The notes: generated from the sequence alone by a model not told the origin. 61,659 nt of DNA from Nonlabens xiamenensis (GCF_003865345.1 NZ_RMVE01000008.1:1-61659); one strand, 5' to 3'. Positions 43,757 through 55,597 are shown, numbered from the stretch's first letter. Translations and numbers: made by a program.

Positions 43757-43783
43757 AGTATCCCATCTTTGCGATGGGATACT
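43757..43783 (+). terminator. hairpin after tuf
   Basis: A perfect 11-bp stem AGTATCCCATC / GATGGGATACT with the loop TTTGC, followed by a mixed T-rich TTCCCTTT. It may be a partial terminator or a processing site before tRNA-Trp. Confidence 0.65.
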
Positions 43784-43827
43784 TTCCCTTTATATAAGGG
43801 ATGGTGATCAACCTTTAGGTTGGTTAT

Positions 43828-43900
43828 GCGGGTTTAGCTCAGTTGGTAGAGCACTGGTCTCCAAAACCAGCGGTCGTGAGTTCGAGTCTCTCAGCCCGTG
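43828..43900 (+). tRNA. tRNA-Trp (CCA)
   Basis: Anticodon CCA in CTGGT-CTCCAAA-ACCAG, with TAGCTCAGTTGGTAGAGCA D-arm and GTTCGAG T-loop. The acceptor GCGGGTT pairs with AGCCCGT through two wobbles, discriminator G. It lies in the conserved position between tuf and secE. Confidence 0.93.
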
Positions 43901-43978
43901 CAAGAGTAAAAGGACAGAGTTCCTGTGGTCTATGATCACGCTAATGGCAGGGCAATCCTGCTTCAATAATATAGAATT

Positions 43979-44173
43979 ATGGGATTGATAACATACTTTA
44001 AAGAGTCATACAATGAGTTGACTAACCATGTCACCTGGCCAACTTGGGCCGAGACGCAGAAGTTGACCATCACGGTGGCTGTTTTTTCCATTGTCTTTGC
44101 CTTGATCATTGCCGGAATCGATTTTGTGTTCAAAACGGCGATTGAGAATTACTTTAATTGGTTAGAATCTTAA
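43979..44173 (+). CDS. secE: preprotein translocase subunit SecE
   Basis: A 64-residue, single-span SecE: the amphipathic start (GLITYFKESYNELTNHVTWPTWAETQKLT) is followed by a membrane helix at about 28-52 (VAVFSIVFALIIAGIDFVF). It clamps SecY in the inner membrane. It directly precedes nusG by 7 bp, the usual bacterial pair. Confidence 0.94.
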   Translation: MGLITYFKESYNELTNHVTWPTWAETQKLTITVAVFSIVFALIIAGIDFVFKTAIENYFNWLES

Positions 44174-44180
44174 TCTAGGG

Positions 44181-44735
44181 ATGGCTGAAGAAAAAGATGT
44201 AATGAAGTGGTATGTGGTCCGATCCGTCAGTGGACAGGAAAATAAAATTAAAGACTACATAGAATCAGAGATCGCTCACCATAATCTTAGTGATTATTTG
44301 CAGCAGATCTTGGTTCCTACCGAAAAGGTAGTCCAGATACGTAACGGAAAAAAATACAACAAGGAAAAGGTGTACTTCCCTGGTTATATCATGATTCAAG
44401 CACGTCTTGAAGGTGAAGTTCCTCACATTATTAAATCTGTCAATGGAGTGATAGGATTTTTGGGGGAGACCAAAGGCGGTGATCCGGTGCCCTTGAGAAG
44501 AACAGAAGTAAACAGAATGCTTGGTAAAGTCGATGAATTGGCTGAGCAGACTGACAATATAGCGATTCCATTTAAGACGGGTGAAACCATCAAGGTAGTA
44601 GACGGTCCTTTCAACGGTTTCAACGGAACTATTGAGAAGGTGAATGAAGAGAAGCGAAAGCTGGAAGTAATGGTTAAGATTTTTGGCCGTAAGACCCCGC
44701 TTGAGTTAAGCTATATGCAAGTAGAGAAAATATAA
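44181..44735 (+). CDS. nusG: transcription termination/antitermination protein NusG
   Basis: A 184-residue NusG with the NGN domain (MKWYVVRSVSGQENKIKDYIESEI ... YFPGYIMIQARL ... VNGVIGFLG) and a C-terminal KOW domain (GETIKVVDGPFNGFNGTIEKVNEEKRKLEVMVKIFGRKTPLELSYMQVEK). It binds RNA polymerase and couples it to the ribosome through uS10. It lies between secE and rplK as in most bacteria. Confidence 0.97.
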   Translation: MAEEKDVMKWYVVRSVSGQENKIKDYIESEIAHHNLSDYLQQILVPTEKVVQIRNGKKYNKEKVYFPGYIMIQARLEGEVPHIIKSVNGVIGFLGETKGGDPVPLRRTEVNRMLGKVDELAEQTDNIAIPFKTGETIKVVDGPFNGFNGTIEKVNEEKRKLEVMVKIFGRKTPLELSYMQVEKI

Positions 44736-44805
44736 ATGTTACAGTTTATAGGTGATAAATAAGGCTTCCACTTTATTATCATCAAATTAGTGAAATTAAT
44801 TAGAA

Positions 44806-45246
44806 ATGGCTAAAGAAGTATCTAAGGTTGTAAAATTACAAGTTAGAGGTGGAGCAGCAAACCCATCTCCTCCTGTAGGACCTGCGCTAGGTGCGGCTGG
44901 TGTTAATATCATGGAGTTCTGTAAGCAGTTTAATGCCAGAACCCAAGATAAAGCCGGTAAAGTGTTGCCGGTGGCGATCACTGTTTACAAAGACAAGTCT
45001 TTTGACTTTGTAATCAAGACCCCTCCAGCAGCAGTACAAATCCTGGAAGCAGCAAAACTAAAAGGAGGTAGTGGTGAGCCCAACCGTAAGAAAGTAGGAT
45101 CGATCAGCTGGGATCAAATCCGTGTGATCGCAGAGGACAAAATGCCAGACCTTAATGCATTTACAGTAGAGAGCGCCATGAGAATGGTTGCTGGTACTGC
45201 TAGATCAATGGGTGTTAACGTCAAAGGTGGAAACGCACCTGCTTAA
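44806..45246 (+). CDS. rplK: 50S ribosomal protein uL11
   Basis: A 146-residue uL11. The N-terminal domain ([39 protein letters not shown]) is followed by an RNA-binding C-terminal domain ([43 protein letters not shown]). It forms the GTPase-associated centre with 23S rRNA and the L10-L12 stalk. It is 70 bp after nusG and 11 bp before rplA. Confidence 0.97.
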   Translation: MAKEVSKVVKLQVRGGAANPSPPVGPALGAAGVNIMEFCKQFNARTQDKAGKVLPVAITVYKDKSFDFVIKTPPAAVQILEAAKLKGGSGEPNRKKVGSISWDQIRVIAEDKMPDLNAFTVESAMRMVAGTARSMGVNVKGGNAPA

Positions 45247-45257
45247 AACTTGTAACA

Positions 45258-45956
45258 ATGGCAAAATTAACAAAGAATAGAAAGGCAGCTAATGCAAAAT
45301 TGGACAGGTCGCAGACTTACTCCGTTGCTGAAGCTTCCAAATTGGTAAAAGAAGTTTCAAACACAAAATTTGACGCTTCTGTAGATCTTGCCGTGCGGTT
45401 GAATGTGGATCCACGTAAAGCTAACCAAATGGTTAGAGGTGTGGTAACCCTTCCCCATGGAACAGGAAAAGACGTAAAAGTTCTAGCATTGGTAACTCCA
45501 GACAAAGAAGCAGAAGCTCAGGAAGCTGGAGCAGACTATGTAGGACTTGACGAGTATCTGGATAAGATTAAAGGCGGATGGACTGATGTGGATGTGATCA
45601 TCACCATGCCTAGCGTGATGGGTAAACTCGGCCCTTTGGGACGTGTGCTTGGGCCTCGCGGCTTGATGCCTAACCCAAAGACCGGAACGGTAACCATGGA
45701 TGTAGCCAAGGCTGTATCTGATGTAAAAGCTGGTAAAATTGACTTTAAAGTCGATAAAACCGGAATCGTTCACGCATCTGTAGGTAAAGCATCTTTTGAT
45801 GCAGAAAAGATCGCAGGAAACGCAAGAGAATTAATCAATACACTAGTTAAATTAAAACCGACGGCGGCAAAGGGTATTTATATCAAGAGCATCTTTATGT
45901 CTAGTACCATGAGTCCTAGCATTGAGATTGACGCCAAACGTTTTGCAGACGACTAA
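45258..45956 (+). CDS. rplA: 50S ribosomal protein uL1
   Basis: A 232-residue uL1: [34 protein letters not shown] at the start of the RNA-binding core, then the signature [29 protein letters not shown] and [30 protein letters not shown]-type C-terminus. It forms the L1 stalk and in many bacteria represses its own operon. No leader mimic was looked for in detail. Confidence 0.97.
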   Translation: MAKLTKNRKAANAKLDRSQTYSVAEASKLVKEVSNTKFDASVDLAVRLNVDPRKANQMVRGVVTLPHGTGKDVKVLALVTPDKEAEAQEAGADYVGLDEYLDKIKGGWTDVDVIITMPSVMGKLGPLGRVLGPRGLMPNPKTGTVTMDVAKAVSDVKAGKIDFKVDKTGIVHASVGKASFDAEKIAGNARELINTLVKLKPTAAKGIYIKSIFMSSTMSPSIEIDAKRFADD

Positions 45957-45967
45957 AAATCTAGATC

Positions 45968-46483
45968 ATGACAAGAGAACAAAAAGGAAATGTTATTCAA
46001 GATTTGACTGCTACGTTAGGTGAGAATTCAACTATTTATCTAGCAGATATCTCAGGCCTTAATGCCTCTGATACCTCAAATCTACGCAGAGCTTGTTTCA
46101 AGGCTAATGTAAGCCTTGCCGTGGTCAAGAACACACTTCTTGCCAAGGCAATGGAGGCTTCGGATAAGGATTTTGGTGAATTGCCTGAATTGTTGAAAGG
46201 CAACACCTCTATCATGCTTTCTGAAACAGCAAACGCGCCTGCCAAGGTGATCCAAAACTTCCGTAAGAAATCCGATAAGCCTGTGCTTAAAGGAGCTTAT
46301 ATAGAAGAGGCCATCTACGTAGGAGATGATAAGATCGACGCATTGAGCGAGATCAAGTCTAAGGAGGAGATGATTGGAGAAATCATCGGACTTCTTCAAA
46401 GTCCTGCCAAGAATGTTGTTTCAGCACTTCAATCAGGTGGTGGAAAACTTGCAGGAATTATCAAAACTCTATCTGAAAGATAG
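45968..46483 (+). CDS. rplJ: 50S ribosomal protein uL10
   Basis: A 171-residue uL10, the base of the L7/L12 stalk. The N-terminal rRNA-binding domain (MTREQKGNVIQDLTATLGENSTIYLADISGLNASDTSNLRRACFKANVSLAVVKNTLLAKA) is followed by a C-terminal helix that binds L12 dimers (AKNVVSALQSGGGKLAGIIKTLSER). It lies 11 bp after rplA and 54 bp before rplL. Confidence 0.96.
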   Translation: MTREQKGNVIQDLTATLGENSTIYLADISGLNASDTSNLRRACFKANVSLAVVKNTLLAKAMEASDKDFGELPELLKGNTSIMLSETANAPAKVIQNFRKKSDKPVLKGAYIEEAIYVGDDKIDALSEIKSKEEMIGEIIGLLQSPAKNVVSALQSGGGKLAGIIKTLSER

Positions 46484-46537
46484 AAACAAATTAGTACGCA
46501 CTTAATTATTTATAAATTTTATTAAAACGATAGAAAA

Positions 46538-46915
46538 ATGGCAGATTTAAAAGATTTCGCTGAGCAGTTGGTTAACCTAACTGTAAAAGAAGTAAATGAA
46601 TTAGCAGACATACTTAAAGAAGAGTATGGTATCGAGCCTGCAGCTGCTGCTGTAGCTGTTGCAGCTGGTGGTGGAGCCGCTGGTGGTGATGCTGCTGATG
46701 AGCAAACTGAATTTGATGTAATCCTTAAAGCTCCAGGTGGCGCTAAGCTAGCTGTTGTTAAACTTGTAAAAGAACTTACAGGTGCAGGATTGAAAGATGC
46801 TAAAGAACTTGTTGATAACGCACCTTCTCCGATCAAAGAAGGTATCGCCAAAGACGAGGCAGAAGCACTTAAAGCCCAGTTGGAAGAAGCTGGAGCTGAG
46901 GTGGAGTTGAAGTAA
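46538..46915 (+). CDS. rplL: 50S ribosomal protein bL12
   Basis: A 125-residue bL12: N-terminal dimerisation helices ([36 protein letters not shown]), a flexible Ala/Gly hinge and the C-terminal factor-binding domain ([68 protein letters not shown]). It recruits EF-Tu and EF-G. It is followed by a conserved-looking hairpin in the gap to rpoB. Confidence 0.97.
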   Translation: MADLKDFAEQLVNLTVKEVNELADILKEEYGIEPAAAAVAVAAGGGAAGGDAADEQTEFDVILKAPGGAKLAVVKLVKELTGAGLKDAKELVDNAPSPIKEGIAKDEAEALKAQLEEAGAEVELK

Positions 46916-46937
46916 TTTTTCTCTACCCAACAATATC

Positions 46938-46974
46938 GGTTTAGACCTGTGGGCGGCGCTCACAGGCCTAGACC
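46938..46974 (+). promoter_or_regulatory. rplL-rpoB intercistronic hairpin
   Basis: GGTTTAGACCTGTG (46938-46951) pairs with CACAGGCCTAGACC (46961-46974) with 13 of 14 pairs including one wobble, loop GGCGGCGCT. No full T-tract follows. In E. coli the same gap holds an attenuator and an RNase III site, so a similar role is plausible. Confidence 0.65.
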
Positions 46975-47039
46975 ATTTTGCGTATAAAGATGAGACGTCG
47001 TCGATAACGCTTTTTTTAATCACTTAATACCGTGCATTG

Positions 47040-50000
47040 ATGCTAGCAACAAACACAGAGAGAATTAATTTTTCAACGGTAACAAATAAGGCAGAATATC
47101 CTGATCTGCTGGATATCCAAATCAAATCGTTTCAGGATTTCTTTCAGTTGGAGACTAAATCCGACAAAAGGGAAGTAGAAGGACTTTATAACACCTTCAT
47201 GGAAAACTTCCCGATTACAGACACGCGCAACCAGTTTGTGTTGGAGTTCCTTGACTACTTTGTAGACCCACCAAGATACTCCATCCAAGAGTGTATTGAA
47301 CGCGGTTTAACCTATAGCGTGCCACTTAAATCACGTCTTAAATTATATTGTACCGATCCTGAACACGAGGATTTTGAAACCATCGTACAGGATGTTTACC
47401 TAGGTACAATACCTTACATGACGCCTTCTGGAACTTTCTGTATCAATGGAGCAGAACGCGTTGTTGTTTCTCAGTTACACCGCTCTCCTGGTGTATTCTT
47501 TGGACAGTCTTTCCATGCAAATGGAACTAAACTCTATTCAGCCCGTGTGATTCCTTTTAAAGGTTCATGGATTGAATTTGCTACCGATATCAATAGCGTA
47601 ATGTACGCTTATATCGATCGTAAGAAAAAATTACCCGTGACTACCCTTTTCAGAGCCATCGGTTTTGAAAGAGATAAAGATATCTTGGGGATTTTTGACC
47701 TGGCCGAGGAAGTAAAGGCTTCCAAAACTGGTCTTAAAAAATATTTAGGTCGCAAACTCGCTGCACGTGTTTTGAGAACATGGCACGAAGACTTTGTAGA
47801 TGAGGATACAGGTGAAGTAGTATCTATTGAACGTAACGAAATCGTTCTTGATCGCGATACTGTTTTGGAAAAAGAACACATCGAAGAGATCCTTGAATCA
47901 CAGGCCAAAACTATCCTGCTTCACAAAGAGGATAACCAGTCTGCAGATTATGCCATCATCCATAACACTCTTCAAAAAGACCCTACTAACTCGGAAAAAG
48001 AGGCAGTAGAACATATTTATAGACAATTGCGTAACGCCGAGCCGCCCGATGAAGAAACCGCCCGCGGTATCATCGATAAGCTTTTCTTCTCTGACCAGAG
48101 ATATAACCTGGGAGAAGTAGGTCGTTACCGAATGAACAAGAAATTGGGCTTGGATATCGCTATGGATAAGCAGGTGCTTACCAAGGAAGATATCATCACC
48201 ATTATCAAACACCTGATCATGTTGATCAACTCAAAAGCTGAGATTGATGACATCGATCACCTTTCCAACCGTCGTGTACGTACTGTTGGTGAGCAGTTGA
48301 GCTCTCAGTTTGGTGTAGGTCTTGCCCGTATGGCGAGAACTATTCGCGAGCGCATGAACGTTAGAGATAACGAGGTATTTACACCGATTGATTTGATCAA
48401 TGCCAAGACTTTGTCTTCTGTGATCAACTCCTTCTTTGGTACCAACCAGCTGTCTCAGTTCATGGACCAAACCAACCCTCTTGCAGAAATCACACACAAA
48501 CGTAGGTTGTCTGCCCTTGGGCCAGGTGGTCTTTCCCGTGAAAGAGCAGGATTTGAAGTACGTGATGTTCACTATACGCACTACGGTCGTTTGTGTCCGA
48601 TTGAAACACCTGAAGGTCCAAACATTGGATTGATTTCATCCTTGGCTGTTTTTGCCAAGGTGAACAATATGGGATTCATTGAAACTCCGTATCGCAAGGT
48701 TGAAAAAGGTGTAGTAAATCTGGAAGAAGATCCGATTTACTTAAGTGCTGAGGAGGAAGAAGGAATGCACATCGCACAGGCCAACCTTCCGTTGAAAAAT
48801 GGTAAGATCGATGAGGAAAAGGTGATTGCACGTATGGAAGGTGACTTCCCGGTAGTAGACCCTTCTGAAGTGGTTTATGCCGATGTTGCCCCTAACCAGA
48901 TTGCATCCATCTCTGCTTCCTTGATTCCATTCTTGGAGCATGATGATGCAAACCGTGCCCTGATGGGATCAAACATGATGCGTCAGGCAGTTCCTCTTTT
49001 GCGTGTGGATGCACCGATCGTAGGAACAGGATTAGAGCGTCAAGTAGCTACAGATTCCCGGGTCTTGATCAATGCAGAAGGTGATGGAGAAGTAGTGTAC
49101 GTGGATTCCCAAAAGATTGTGATCCGCTATGACCGCACCGACCGTGAGAAATTGGTCAGCTTTGATCCAGAAGATACATCTTACGACTTGATCAAATTCC
49201 GCAAGACCAACCAGGGTACAAGTATCACCCTGAAGCCAATCGTTCAGAAAGGTGATCGTGTGGAACGCGGACAAGTACTCTGTCAAGGTTATGCTACCGA
49301 GGCAGGAGAATTGGCCTTGGGTCGTAACATGAAAGTGGCCTTTATGCCATGGAAGGGATACAACTTTGAGGATGCAATTGTAATCTCTGAGAAGGTAGTA
49401 CGTGAAGACATTTTCACTTCTATCCACGTGGATGAATATTCTCTAGAAGTAAGAGATACTAAACTAGGTAATGAAGAATTGACGGCCGATATTCCTAACG
49501 TAAGTGAGGAAGCTACTGCCAATTTGGACGAGCATGGTATGATCCGTATCGGTGCCGAGGTAAAACCCGGAGATATTCTGATCGGTAAAATTACACCTAA
49601 AGGTGAATCTGATCCTACGCCAGAAGAAAAACTTCTACGTGCCATTTTTGGTGACAAGGCTGGTGATGTAAAGGATGCTTCCTTGAAAGCTTCTCCATCC
49701 CTACGTGGTGTAGTAATCGATAAGAAATTGTTCTCCCGTGCAGTAAAAGACAAGAGAAAAAGAGCACAGGACAAAGAGGATATCGCAAAATTGGAGCAGC
49801 AGTACCAATCTAAATTTGATGCACTTCAAGACCGATTGATCGAGAAATTGTTTGAGATCGTCAGCGGTAAAACTTCTCAGGGAGTATTCAACGACTTGGG
49901 CGAGGAAGTTCTTCCAAAAGGTAAGAAATATACCCTCAAGATGTTGAACTCTGTTGATGACTTTACCCACTTGGTATCCGGAACATGGACGACAAGTAAA

Positions 50001-50849
50001 GAAGTCAATGAGATGGTGGCCGACTTGTTGCACAACTATAAAATCAAGGAGAATGATCTTCAGGGATCCTTGAGACGTGAGAAGTTTACCATTTCTGTGG
50101 GAGACGAACTTCCTGCAGGTATCATCAAACTTGCCAAAGTTTACATTGCCAAAAAGCGTAAGCTTAAGGTGGGTGATAAAATGGCAGGACGTCACGGTAA
50201 CAAAGGTATCGTTGCACGTATCGTTCGTGAAGAAGATATGCCATTCCTTGAGGATGGAACGCCTGTAGATATCGTATTGAACCCACTAGGTGTACCTTCC
50301 CGTATGAACATCGGTCAGATTTATGAAACTGTGTTGGGTTGGGCAGGAGAGAAGTTAGGTAAGAAATTTGCCACGCCAATTTTTGACGGTGCTTCGCTCG
50401 AGCAGATCAATGGATATACAGATGAAGCTGGAATCCCACGTTATGGTCACACTTATCTATATGATGGTGGAACCGGTGAGCGTTTTGATCAGCCGGCTAC
50501 GGTAGGAATCATTTACATGTTGAAATTAGGTCACATGGTAGACGATAAGATGCACGCAAGATCTATCGGTCCATACTCATTGATCACCCAGCAGCCTCTT
50601 GGAGGTAAAGCGCAATTTGGTGGTCAGCGATTTGGAGAGATGGAGGTTTGGGCACTTGAGGCTTATGGAGCTTCCAGTACCCTGCGTGAAATCCTGACTG
50701 TAAAATCAGATGATGTGATAGGACGTGCCAAAACTTACGAGGCAATCGTTAAGGGTGAGCCTATGCCAGAACCTGGTCTTCCAGAATCCTTCAATGTATT
50801 GATGCACGAGTTGAAAGGTCTAGGTTTGGATCTTAGACTGGAAGATTAA
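47040..50849 (+). CDS. rpoB: RNA polymerase beta subunit
   Basis: A 1269-residue beta subunit from the ATG at 47040 (a TTG one codon earlier extends the frame). Visible landmarks are the rifampicin region [63 protein letters not shown], with the residues usual for sensitive enzymes, the [14 protein letters not shown] and [27 protein letters not shown] motifs and the C-terminal [13 protein letters not shown]. The length is shorter than in E. coli, normal for Bacteroidetes. It forms the active-centre cleft with rpoC. Confidence 0.98.
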   Translation: MLATNTERINFSTVTNKAEYPDLLDIQIKSFQDFFQLETKSDKREVEGLYNTFMENFPITDTRNQFVLEFLDYFVDPPRYSIQECIERGLTYSVPLKSRLKLYCTDPEHEDFETIVQDVYLGTIPYMTPSGTFCINGAERVVVSQLHRSPGVFFGQSFHANGTKLYSARVIPFKGSWIEFATDINSVMYAYIDRKKKLPVTTLFRAIGFERDKDILGIFDLAEEVKASKTGLKKYLGRKLAARVLRTWHEDFVDEDTGEVVSIERNEIVLDRDTVLEKEHIEEILESQAKTILLHKEDNQSADYAIIHNTLQKDPTNSEKEAVEHIYRQLRNAEPPDEETARGIIDKLFFSDQRYNLGEVGRYRMNKKLGLDIAMDKQVLTKEDIITIIKHLIMLINSKAEIDDIDHLSNRRVRTVGEQLSSQFGVGLARMARTIRERMNVRDNEVFTPIDLINAKTLSSVINSFFGTNQLSQFMDQTNPLAEITHKRRLSALGPGGLSRERAGFEVRDVHYTHYGRLCPIETPEGPNIGLISSLAVFAKVNNMGFIETPYRKVEKGVVNLEEDPIYLSAEEEEGMHIAQANLPLKNGKIDEEKVIARMEGDFPVVDPSEVVYADVAPNQIASISASLIPFLEHDDANRALMGSNMMRQAVPLLRVDAPIVGTGLERQVATDSRVLINAEGDGEVVYVDSQKIVIRYDRTDREKLVSFDPEDTSYDLIKFRKTNQGTSITLKPIVQKGDRVERGQVLCQGYATEAGELALGRNMKVAFMPWKGYNFEDAIVISEKVVREDIFTSIHVDEYSLEVRDTKLGNEELTADIPNVSEEATANLDEHGMIRIGAEVKPGDILIGKITPKGESDPTPEEKLLRAIFGDKAGDVKDASLKASPSLRGVVIDKKLFSRAVKDKRKRAQDKEDIAKLEQQYQSKFDALQDRLIEKLFEIVSGKTSQGVFNDLGEEVLPKGKKYTLKMLNSVDDFTHLVSGTWTTSKEVNEMVADLLHNYKIKENDLQGSLRREKFTISVGDELPAGIIKLAKVYIAKKRKLKVGDKMAGRHGNKGIVARIVREEDMPFLEDGTPVDIVLNPLGVPSRMNIGQIYETVLGWAGEKLGKKFATPIFDGASLEQINGYTDEAGIPRYGHTYLYDGGTGERFDQPATVGIIYMLKLGHMVDDKMHARSIGPYSLITQQPLGGKAQFGGQRFGEMEVWALEAYGASSTLREILTVKSDDVIGRAKTYEAIVKGEPMPEPGLPESFNVLMHELKGLGLDLRLED

Positions 50850-50857
50850 TTTTTTCG

Positions 50858-50911
50858 GTGGGGCCTTGGTGGTCTTCGCTTTCGCGAAAGCGGAATTCAC
50901 CAAAGCCTCAC
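50858..50911. repeat. rpoB-rpoC intergenic 54-base hairpin built around the iterated palindrome
   Basis: Bases 50858-50884 pair with 50885-50911 with only three mismatches (positions 65, 73 and 74 of the left arm in the last two digits) and a few G-T pairs. The apex is the 16-bp palindrome, and the outer arms are GTGGGGC / GCCTCAC and TTGGTG / CACCAA. No T-tract follows. It occupies most of the 90-bp gap between rpoB and rpoC and could be an mRNA stabiliser or processing site. Confidence 0.8.
50877..50892. repeat. 16-bp iterated palindrome (6)
   Basis: Exact copy in the rpoB-rpoC gap, at the top of the long hairpin 50858-50911. It is the only exact copy in a non-coding position. Confidence 0.95.
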
Positions 50912-50939
50912 TACTTTAACTAAAAATAGTACCATTATT

Positions 50940-53900
50940 ATGGCTAGATATAAAGACAACCCAACACAAAAGAAATTTTCTAAAATTTCCATTGGTCTTG
51001 CCTCACCTGAATCCATCCTTGCTGAGTCTAGGGGAGAGGTGTTGAAACCAGAAACGATCAATTATCGTACGCACAAACCTGAAAGGGATGGACTTTTTTG
51101 TGAGCGCATCTTTGGTCCCGTAAAGGATTACGAATGTGCCTGTGGAAAGTACAAGCGTATACGTTATAAAGGTATCGTCTGTGATCGATGTGGTGTTGAG
51201 GTGACAGAAAAGAAAGTTAGACGTGACCGTATCGGGCATATCAATCTTGTGGTGCCTGTAGCACACATTTGGTATTTCCGTAGTCTTCCAAACAAAATTG
51301 GATATCTACTTGGGTTGCCATCCAAGAAATTGGATATGATCATCTACTACGAAAGATATGTGGTCATTCAACCAGGTATTGCTAAGAATGCCGAAGGTGA
51401 AGAAGTACAAAAAATGGACTTCCTGACAGAAGAAGAGTATCTAGATATCTTGGATAGCCTTCCGCAGGAAAACATGTACTTGGAAGATTCTGATCCTAAC
51501 AAGTTCATTGCAAAGATGGGAGCTGAGTGTTTGATTGAACTATTGAACCGAATTGATCTAGAGTCTTTGTCCTATGACTTGAGACACAAGGCCAACAATG
51601 AAACTTCCAAGCAGCGTAAGACTGAGGCGTTAAAACGTCTTCAAGTAGTAGAGGCTTTGAAGGAGTCCAATGAAAACCGCGAGAATAAACCTGAGTGGAT
51701 GATCATGAAGGTGGTTCCTGTGATACCGCCCGAATTGCGTCCATTGGTGCCGTTGGATGGAGGTCGTTTTGCTACCTCTGACCTTAATGACTTATACCGT
51801 CGTGTAATTATACGTAACAATCGTTTGAAGCGATTGATGGAGATCAAAGCCCCAGAGGTAATCTTGCGTAACGAAAAGCGTATGCTTCAAGAATCGGTAG
51901 ATTCTTTACTGGACAACACAAGAAAATCTAGTGCGGTGAAAACTGATTCTAATAGGCCTTTGAAATCACTTTCAGACTCTCTGAAAGGTAAGCAGGGACG
52001 TTTCCGTCAAAACCTTTTGGGTAAACGTGTGGATTACTCGGCTCGTTCGGTAATTGTCGTTGGTCCTGAATTGAAATTATATGAATGTGGTCTTCCGAAA
52101 GACATGGCTGCAGAATTGTACAAGCCCTTTGTGATCCGCAAGCTTATTGAGCGCGGAATCGTAAAGACGGTGAAGTCTGCCAAGAAGATCATCGATAAGA
52201 AAGAACCAGTGGTTTGGGATATTTTGGAAAACGTCCTTAAAGGACATCCAGTATTGCTGAACCGTGCCCCAACATTGCACCGTTTGGGAATCCAGGCCTT
52301 CCAGCCCAAGTTGATTGAAGGTAAGGCGATTCAACTGCACCCGTTGGTTTGTACGGCATTTAATGCCGACTTTGACGGTGACCAAATGGCGGTACACCTT
52401 CCATTAGGTCCAGAAGCCATACTTGAAGCTCAACTATTGATGTTGGCTTCCCACAACATACTGAACCCTGCTAATGGTAGTCCTATCGCGGTACCATCAC
52501 AGGATATGGTGTTGGGTCTATATTATATGACTAAATTGAGACGAACCGATGACCAGCACACGGTCAAAGGAGAAGACTTGATTTTTTATGGTCCAGAAGA
52601 ATTGGTCATCGCCTTTAATGAAAAGCGTGTAGATATCAATGCCCCTGTCAAGTGTAGAATTAACTTGCTGCAGGAGGATGGAACTTTTAAATCAGAGATT
52701 ATCGAGACCACTGCTGGTCGTGTTATCTTTAATGAAAAAGTGCCGAATGAAGCAGGTTTCATTAATGAAGTATTGACTAAAAAGGCGCTTAGAGATATCA
52801 TTGGTGATATCCTTAAAGTGACCGATGTGCCTAGAACTGCTGCATTCCTGGATGAGATCAAAGATCTTGGATATGGATTTGCTTTCCGTGGTGGTCTATC
52901 CTTCTCTTTAGGAGATATCATGATCCCAGAGGAAAAACAAGCCATGATTGATGCGGCCAATGCCAAAGTAGATACCATTAGAGGAAACTACGGTATGGGT
53001 CTGATCACTCAGAATGAACGTTACAACCAGGTCATTGACGTTTGGACTGCTACCAATGCGCAGCTTACCGAGCTTTCTATGAAAAATATCCGTGAGGACC
53101 AACAAGGGTTCAACTCGGTATATATGATGCTTGACTCTGGAGCCCGTGGTTCCAAGGAGCAGATTAGACAGTTGACTGGTATGCGTGGATTGATGGCCAA
53201 GCCTAAGAAATCCAATGATGGTGGTGGGGCAATTATTGAAAACCCTATCCTTTCTAACTTTAAGGAAGGATTATCTATCCTTGAATACTTTATTTCTACA
53301 CACGGTGCGCGTAAAGGACTTGCAGATACGGCCTTGAAAACGGCTGATGCGGGTTATTTGACCAGACGACTGCATGATGTGGCACAAGATGTTATTGTGA
53401 ACACTGAAGACTGTGAAACGCTGAGAGGAATCGAAGTTGCTGCGTTGAAGAAGAATGAGGAAGTGATGGAGAAGCTAGGTGCGCGTGTCTTAGGTCGTAC
53501 CGCATTACACGATGTTGTGGATCCGGCGACCCAAGAAGTTTTAGTGGCTGCTGGCGAATTGATCAACGAGCGGATTGCAGATGCTATAGAAGCTTCTGAT
53601 CTGGAAACGGTTGAAGTAAGATCTGCCTTGACATGTGAGGCTCCAAAAGGAGTTTGTACAAAATGTTATGGTCGTAACCTGGCTACCAACCGACTTGTGA
53701 TGAGGGGAGAGGCAGTAGGTGTTATCGCAGCCCAATCTATTGGAGAACCTGGTACGCAGCTTACCTTGAGGACTTTCCACGTAGGAGGTGTAGCTGGTAA
53801 CGTTTCTGAAGATAGCGGTATTGTAGCTAAGCATGATGGTGTACTAGAGATTGATGATTTGAAGACTGTTAAAGGAGAAAATAGTGAAGGAAAAACTATT

Positions 53901-55247
53901 GATGTAGTAATCTCCCGTACGGCCGAATCTAAATTGCTTCATGAGAAAACAGGTATGTTGTTGAACACTAACAATATTCCTTACGGATCTGAATTGTACG
54001 CCAAGCCAGGCTCCAAAGTGAAAAAAGGTGATTTGATTGCCAAATGGGATCCTTTCAACGGTGTGATTATTTCTGAATTTGCTGGAAAAATCAAGTTTGA
54101 AAATATCATTCAGGGAGTTACTTTCCAAGTAGAAAGTGACGAACAAACAGGTTATGAAGAAAAAGTAATCTCTGATTCCAGAGATAAGAAGTTGATCCCA
54201 ACCCTTCATATCGTAGATGGCAACGGAGAAACACAAATCTCTTACAACCTGCCTGTAGGTGCCCACTTGATGGTGAATGATGATGAGAAGATCAAAGTTG
54301 GTAAGGTATTGGTGAAGATTCCGCGTAAATCTGCCAAGGCGGGTGATATTACTGGAGGTCTTCCACGTGTAACAGAATTATTTGAAGCGCGTAACCCTTC
54401 CAACCCAGCAGTAGTAAGTGAGATTGATGGTGTGGTTTCCTTTGGTAAGATCAAACGTGGTAACCGTGAGATCATGGTGACTTCAAAAACCGAAGAAGTG
54501 AAGAAGTACTTGGTTAAACTTTCTAACCAGATATTGGTACAGGAAAATGACTACGTACGTGCCGGAATGCCATTGTCAGATGGGTCCATCACACCAAAAG
54601 ATATCCTTGCCATTAAAGGACCTAGCGCTGTTCAACAGTACTTGGTGAATGAAGTGCAGGAGGTTTACCGACTACAAGGTGTGAAGATTAATGACAAGCA
54701 CTTTGAAGTTGTGGTGCGTCAGATGATGAGAAAAGTAAGAATCGTTGATCCGGGAGACGGAGTGTTCTTGGAGAACCAATTGGTCCACAAGGAAGATTTT
54801 ATCTTGGAAAACGATAGACTTTATGGAATGAAGGTAGTAGAGGTAGCCGGCGATTCTGAAAATCTGAAGGAAGGACAAATCGTTTCTCCACGTCAGTTGA
54901 GAGATGAGAACTCCCTCCTTAGAAGAGAGGATAAGGCACTTGCAGTTGCCCGCGATGTCATGCCAGCTACAGCAGAGCCTGTACTGCAAGGTATTACGCG
55001 AGCGTCCCTTCAAACTAAATCATTTATTAGTGCGGCATCCTTCCAGGAAACGACCAAAGTATTGAATGAGGCTGCCGTGAGTGGTAAAGTTGATACCTTG
55101 GAAGGCTTGAAGGAAAATGTGATCGTTGGTCACAGAATTCCTGCAGGTACGGGTATGCGTAACTACGATGATATCATCGTTGGTTCCAAAGAGGAGTTTG
55201 AAAAGCTGCTTGCCCAAAAAGAGGAACCACAAGTAAATTATAACTAG
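50940..55247 (+). CDS. rpoC: RNA polymerase beta-prime subunit
   Basis: A 1435-residue beta' subunit. The N-terminal zinc-binding domain uses Cys66, Cys68, Cys81 and Cys84 ([20 protein letters not shown]). The catalytic magnesium triad is NADFDGDQM at 475-483, preceded by [13 protein letters not shown]. The trigger-loop/bridge region is [10 protein letters not shown] and the second zinc site lies around [32 protein letters not shown] is the usual rim-helix region. The C-terminus is complete. It is followed after 2 bp by a DUF3467 gene. Confidence 0.98.
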   Translation: MARYKDNPTQKKFSKISIGLASPESILAESRGEVLKPETINYRTHKPERDGLFCERIFGPVKDYECACGKYKRIRYKGIVCDRCGVEVTEKKVRRDRIGHINLVVPVAHIWYFRSLPNKIGYLLGLPSKKLDMIIYYERYVVIQPGIAKNAEGEEVQKMDFLTEEEYLDILDSLPQENMYLEDSDPNKFIAKMGAECLIELLNRIDLESLSYDLRHKANNETSKQRKTEALKRLQVVEALKESNENRENKPEWMIMKVVPVIPPELRPLVPLDGGRFATSDLNDLYRRVIIRNNRLKRLMEIKAPEVILRNEKRMLQESVDSLLDNTRKSSAVKTDSNRPLKSLSDSLKGKQGRFRQNLLGKRVDYSARSVIVVGPELKLYECGLPKDMAAELYKPFVIRKLIERGIVKTVKSAKKIIDKKEPVVWDILENVLKGHPVLLNRAPTLHRLGIQAFQPKLIEGKAIQLHPLVCTAFNADFDGDQMAVHLPLGPEAILEAQLLMLASHNILNPANGSPIAVPSQDMVLGLYYMTKLRRTDDQHTVKGEDLIFYGPEELVIAFNEKRVDINAPVKCRINLLQEDGTFKSEIIETTAGRVIFNEKVPNEAGFINEVLTKKALRDIIGDILKVTDVPRTAAFLDEIKDLGYGFAFRGGLSFSLGDIMIPEEKQAMIDAANAKVDTIRGNYGMGLITQNERYNQVIDVWTATNAQLTELSMKNIREDQQGFNSVYMMLDSGARGSKEQIRQLTGMRGLMAKPKKSNDGGGAIIENPILSNFKEGLSILEYFISTHGARKGLADTALKTADAGYLTRRLHDVAQDVIVNTEDCETLRGIEVAALKKNEEVMEKLGARVLGRTALHDVVDPATQEVLVAAGELINERIADAIEASDLETVEVRSALTCEAPKGVCTKCYGRNLATNRLVMRGEAVGVIAAQSIGEPGTQLTLRTFHVGGVAGNVSEDSGIVAKHDGVLEIDDLKTVKGENSEGKTIDVVISRTAESKLLHEKTGMLLNTNNIPYGSELYAKPGSKVKKGDLIAKWDPFNGVIISEFAGKIKFENIIQGVTFQVESDEQTGYEEKVISDSRDKKLIPTLHIVDGNGETQISYNLPVGAHLMVNDDEKIKVGKVLVKIPRKSAKAGDITGGLPRVTELFEARNPSNPAVVSEIDGVVSFGKIKRGNREIMVTSKTEEVKKYLVKLSNQILVQENDYVRAGMPLSDGSITPKDILAIKGPSAVQQYLVNEVQEVYRLQGVKINDKHFEVVVRQMMRKVRIVDPGDGVFLENQLVHKEDFILENDRLYGMKVVEVAGDSENLKEGQIVSPRQLRDENSLLRREDKALAVARDVMPATAEPVLQGITRASLQTKSFISAASFQETTKVLNEAAVSGKVDTLEGLKENVIVGHRIPAGTGMRNYDDIIVGSKEEFEKLLAQKEEPQVNYN

Positions 55248-55249
55248 TA

Positions 55250-55561
55250 ATGGCGGATAAAAATAATCCAGAACACAAGATCAATATCGAAATCGATGCT
55301 GATGTGGCAGAGGGACAGTATAGCAACTTAGCTATCATTAATCACTCGGCATCCGAATTTGTGGTGGATTTTGTCAATATCATGCCCGGTAATCCGAAAT
55401 CTAAGGTCAAATCAAGAATTGTATTGACACCGCAGCACGCTAAACGTTTGGCAAAAGCGCTCGCGGATAATGTTCGAAAATTTGAACAAGCCCACGGTGA
55501 AATTCGAGATTACGAGCAACCGCCCATTCCTTTAAATTTTGGCCCAACGGGTCAAGCCTAA
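55250..55561 (+). CDS. DUF3467 protein
   Basis: A 103-residue protein of the DUF3467 family: INIEIDADVAEGQYSNLAIINHSASEFVVDFVNIMPGNPKSKVKSRIVLTPQHAKRLAKALADNVRKFEQAHG. The family is known from Bacteroidetes and other bacteria without assigned function. It starts 2 bp after rpoC and ends at the operon terminator, so it is the last gene of the super-operon. A tie to RNA polymerase function is inference from position. Confidence 0.9.
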   Translation: MADKNNPEHKINIEIDADVAEGQYSNLAIINHSASEFVVDFVNIMPGNPKSKVKSRIVLTPQHAKRLAKALADNVRKFEQAHGEIRDYEQPPIPLNFGPTGQA

Positions 55562-55562
55562 C

Positions 55563-55597
55563 AAAAAGCCTGATTTTTTAATCAGGCTTTTTTATTT
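55563..55597 (+). terminator. intrinsic terminator of the rpo operon
   Basis: AAAAAGCCTGATT pairs with AATCAGGCTTTTT around TTTT, followed by T-rich sequence. It forms a strong end signal after the DUF3467 gene. Confidence 0.92.
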
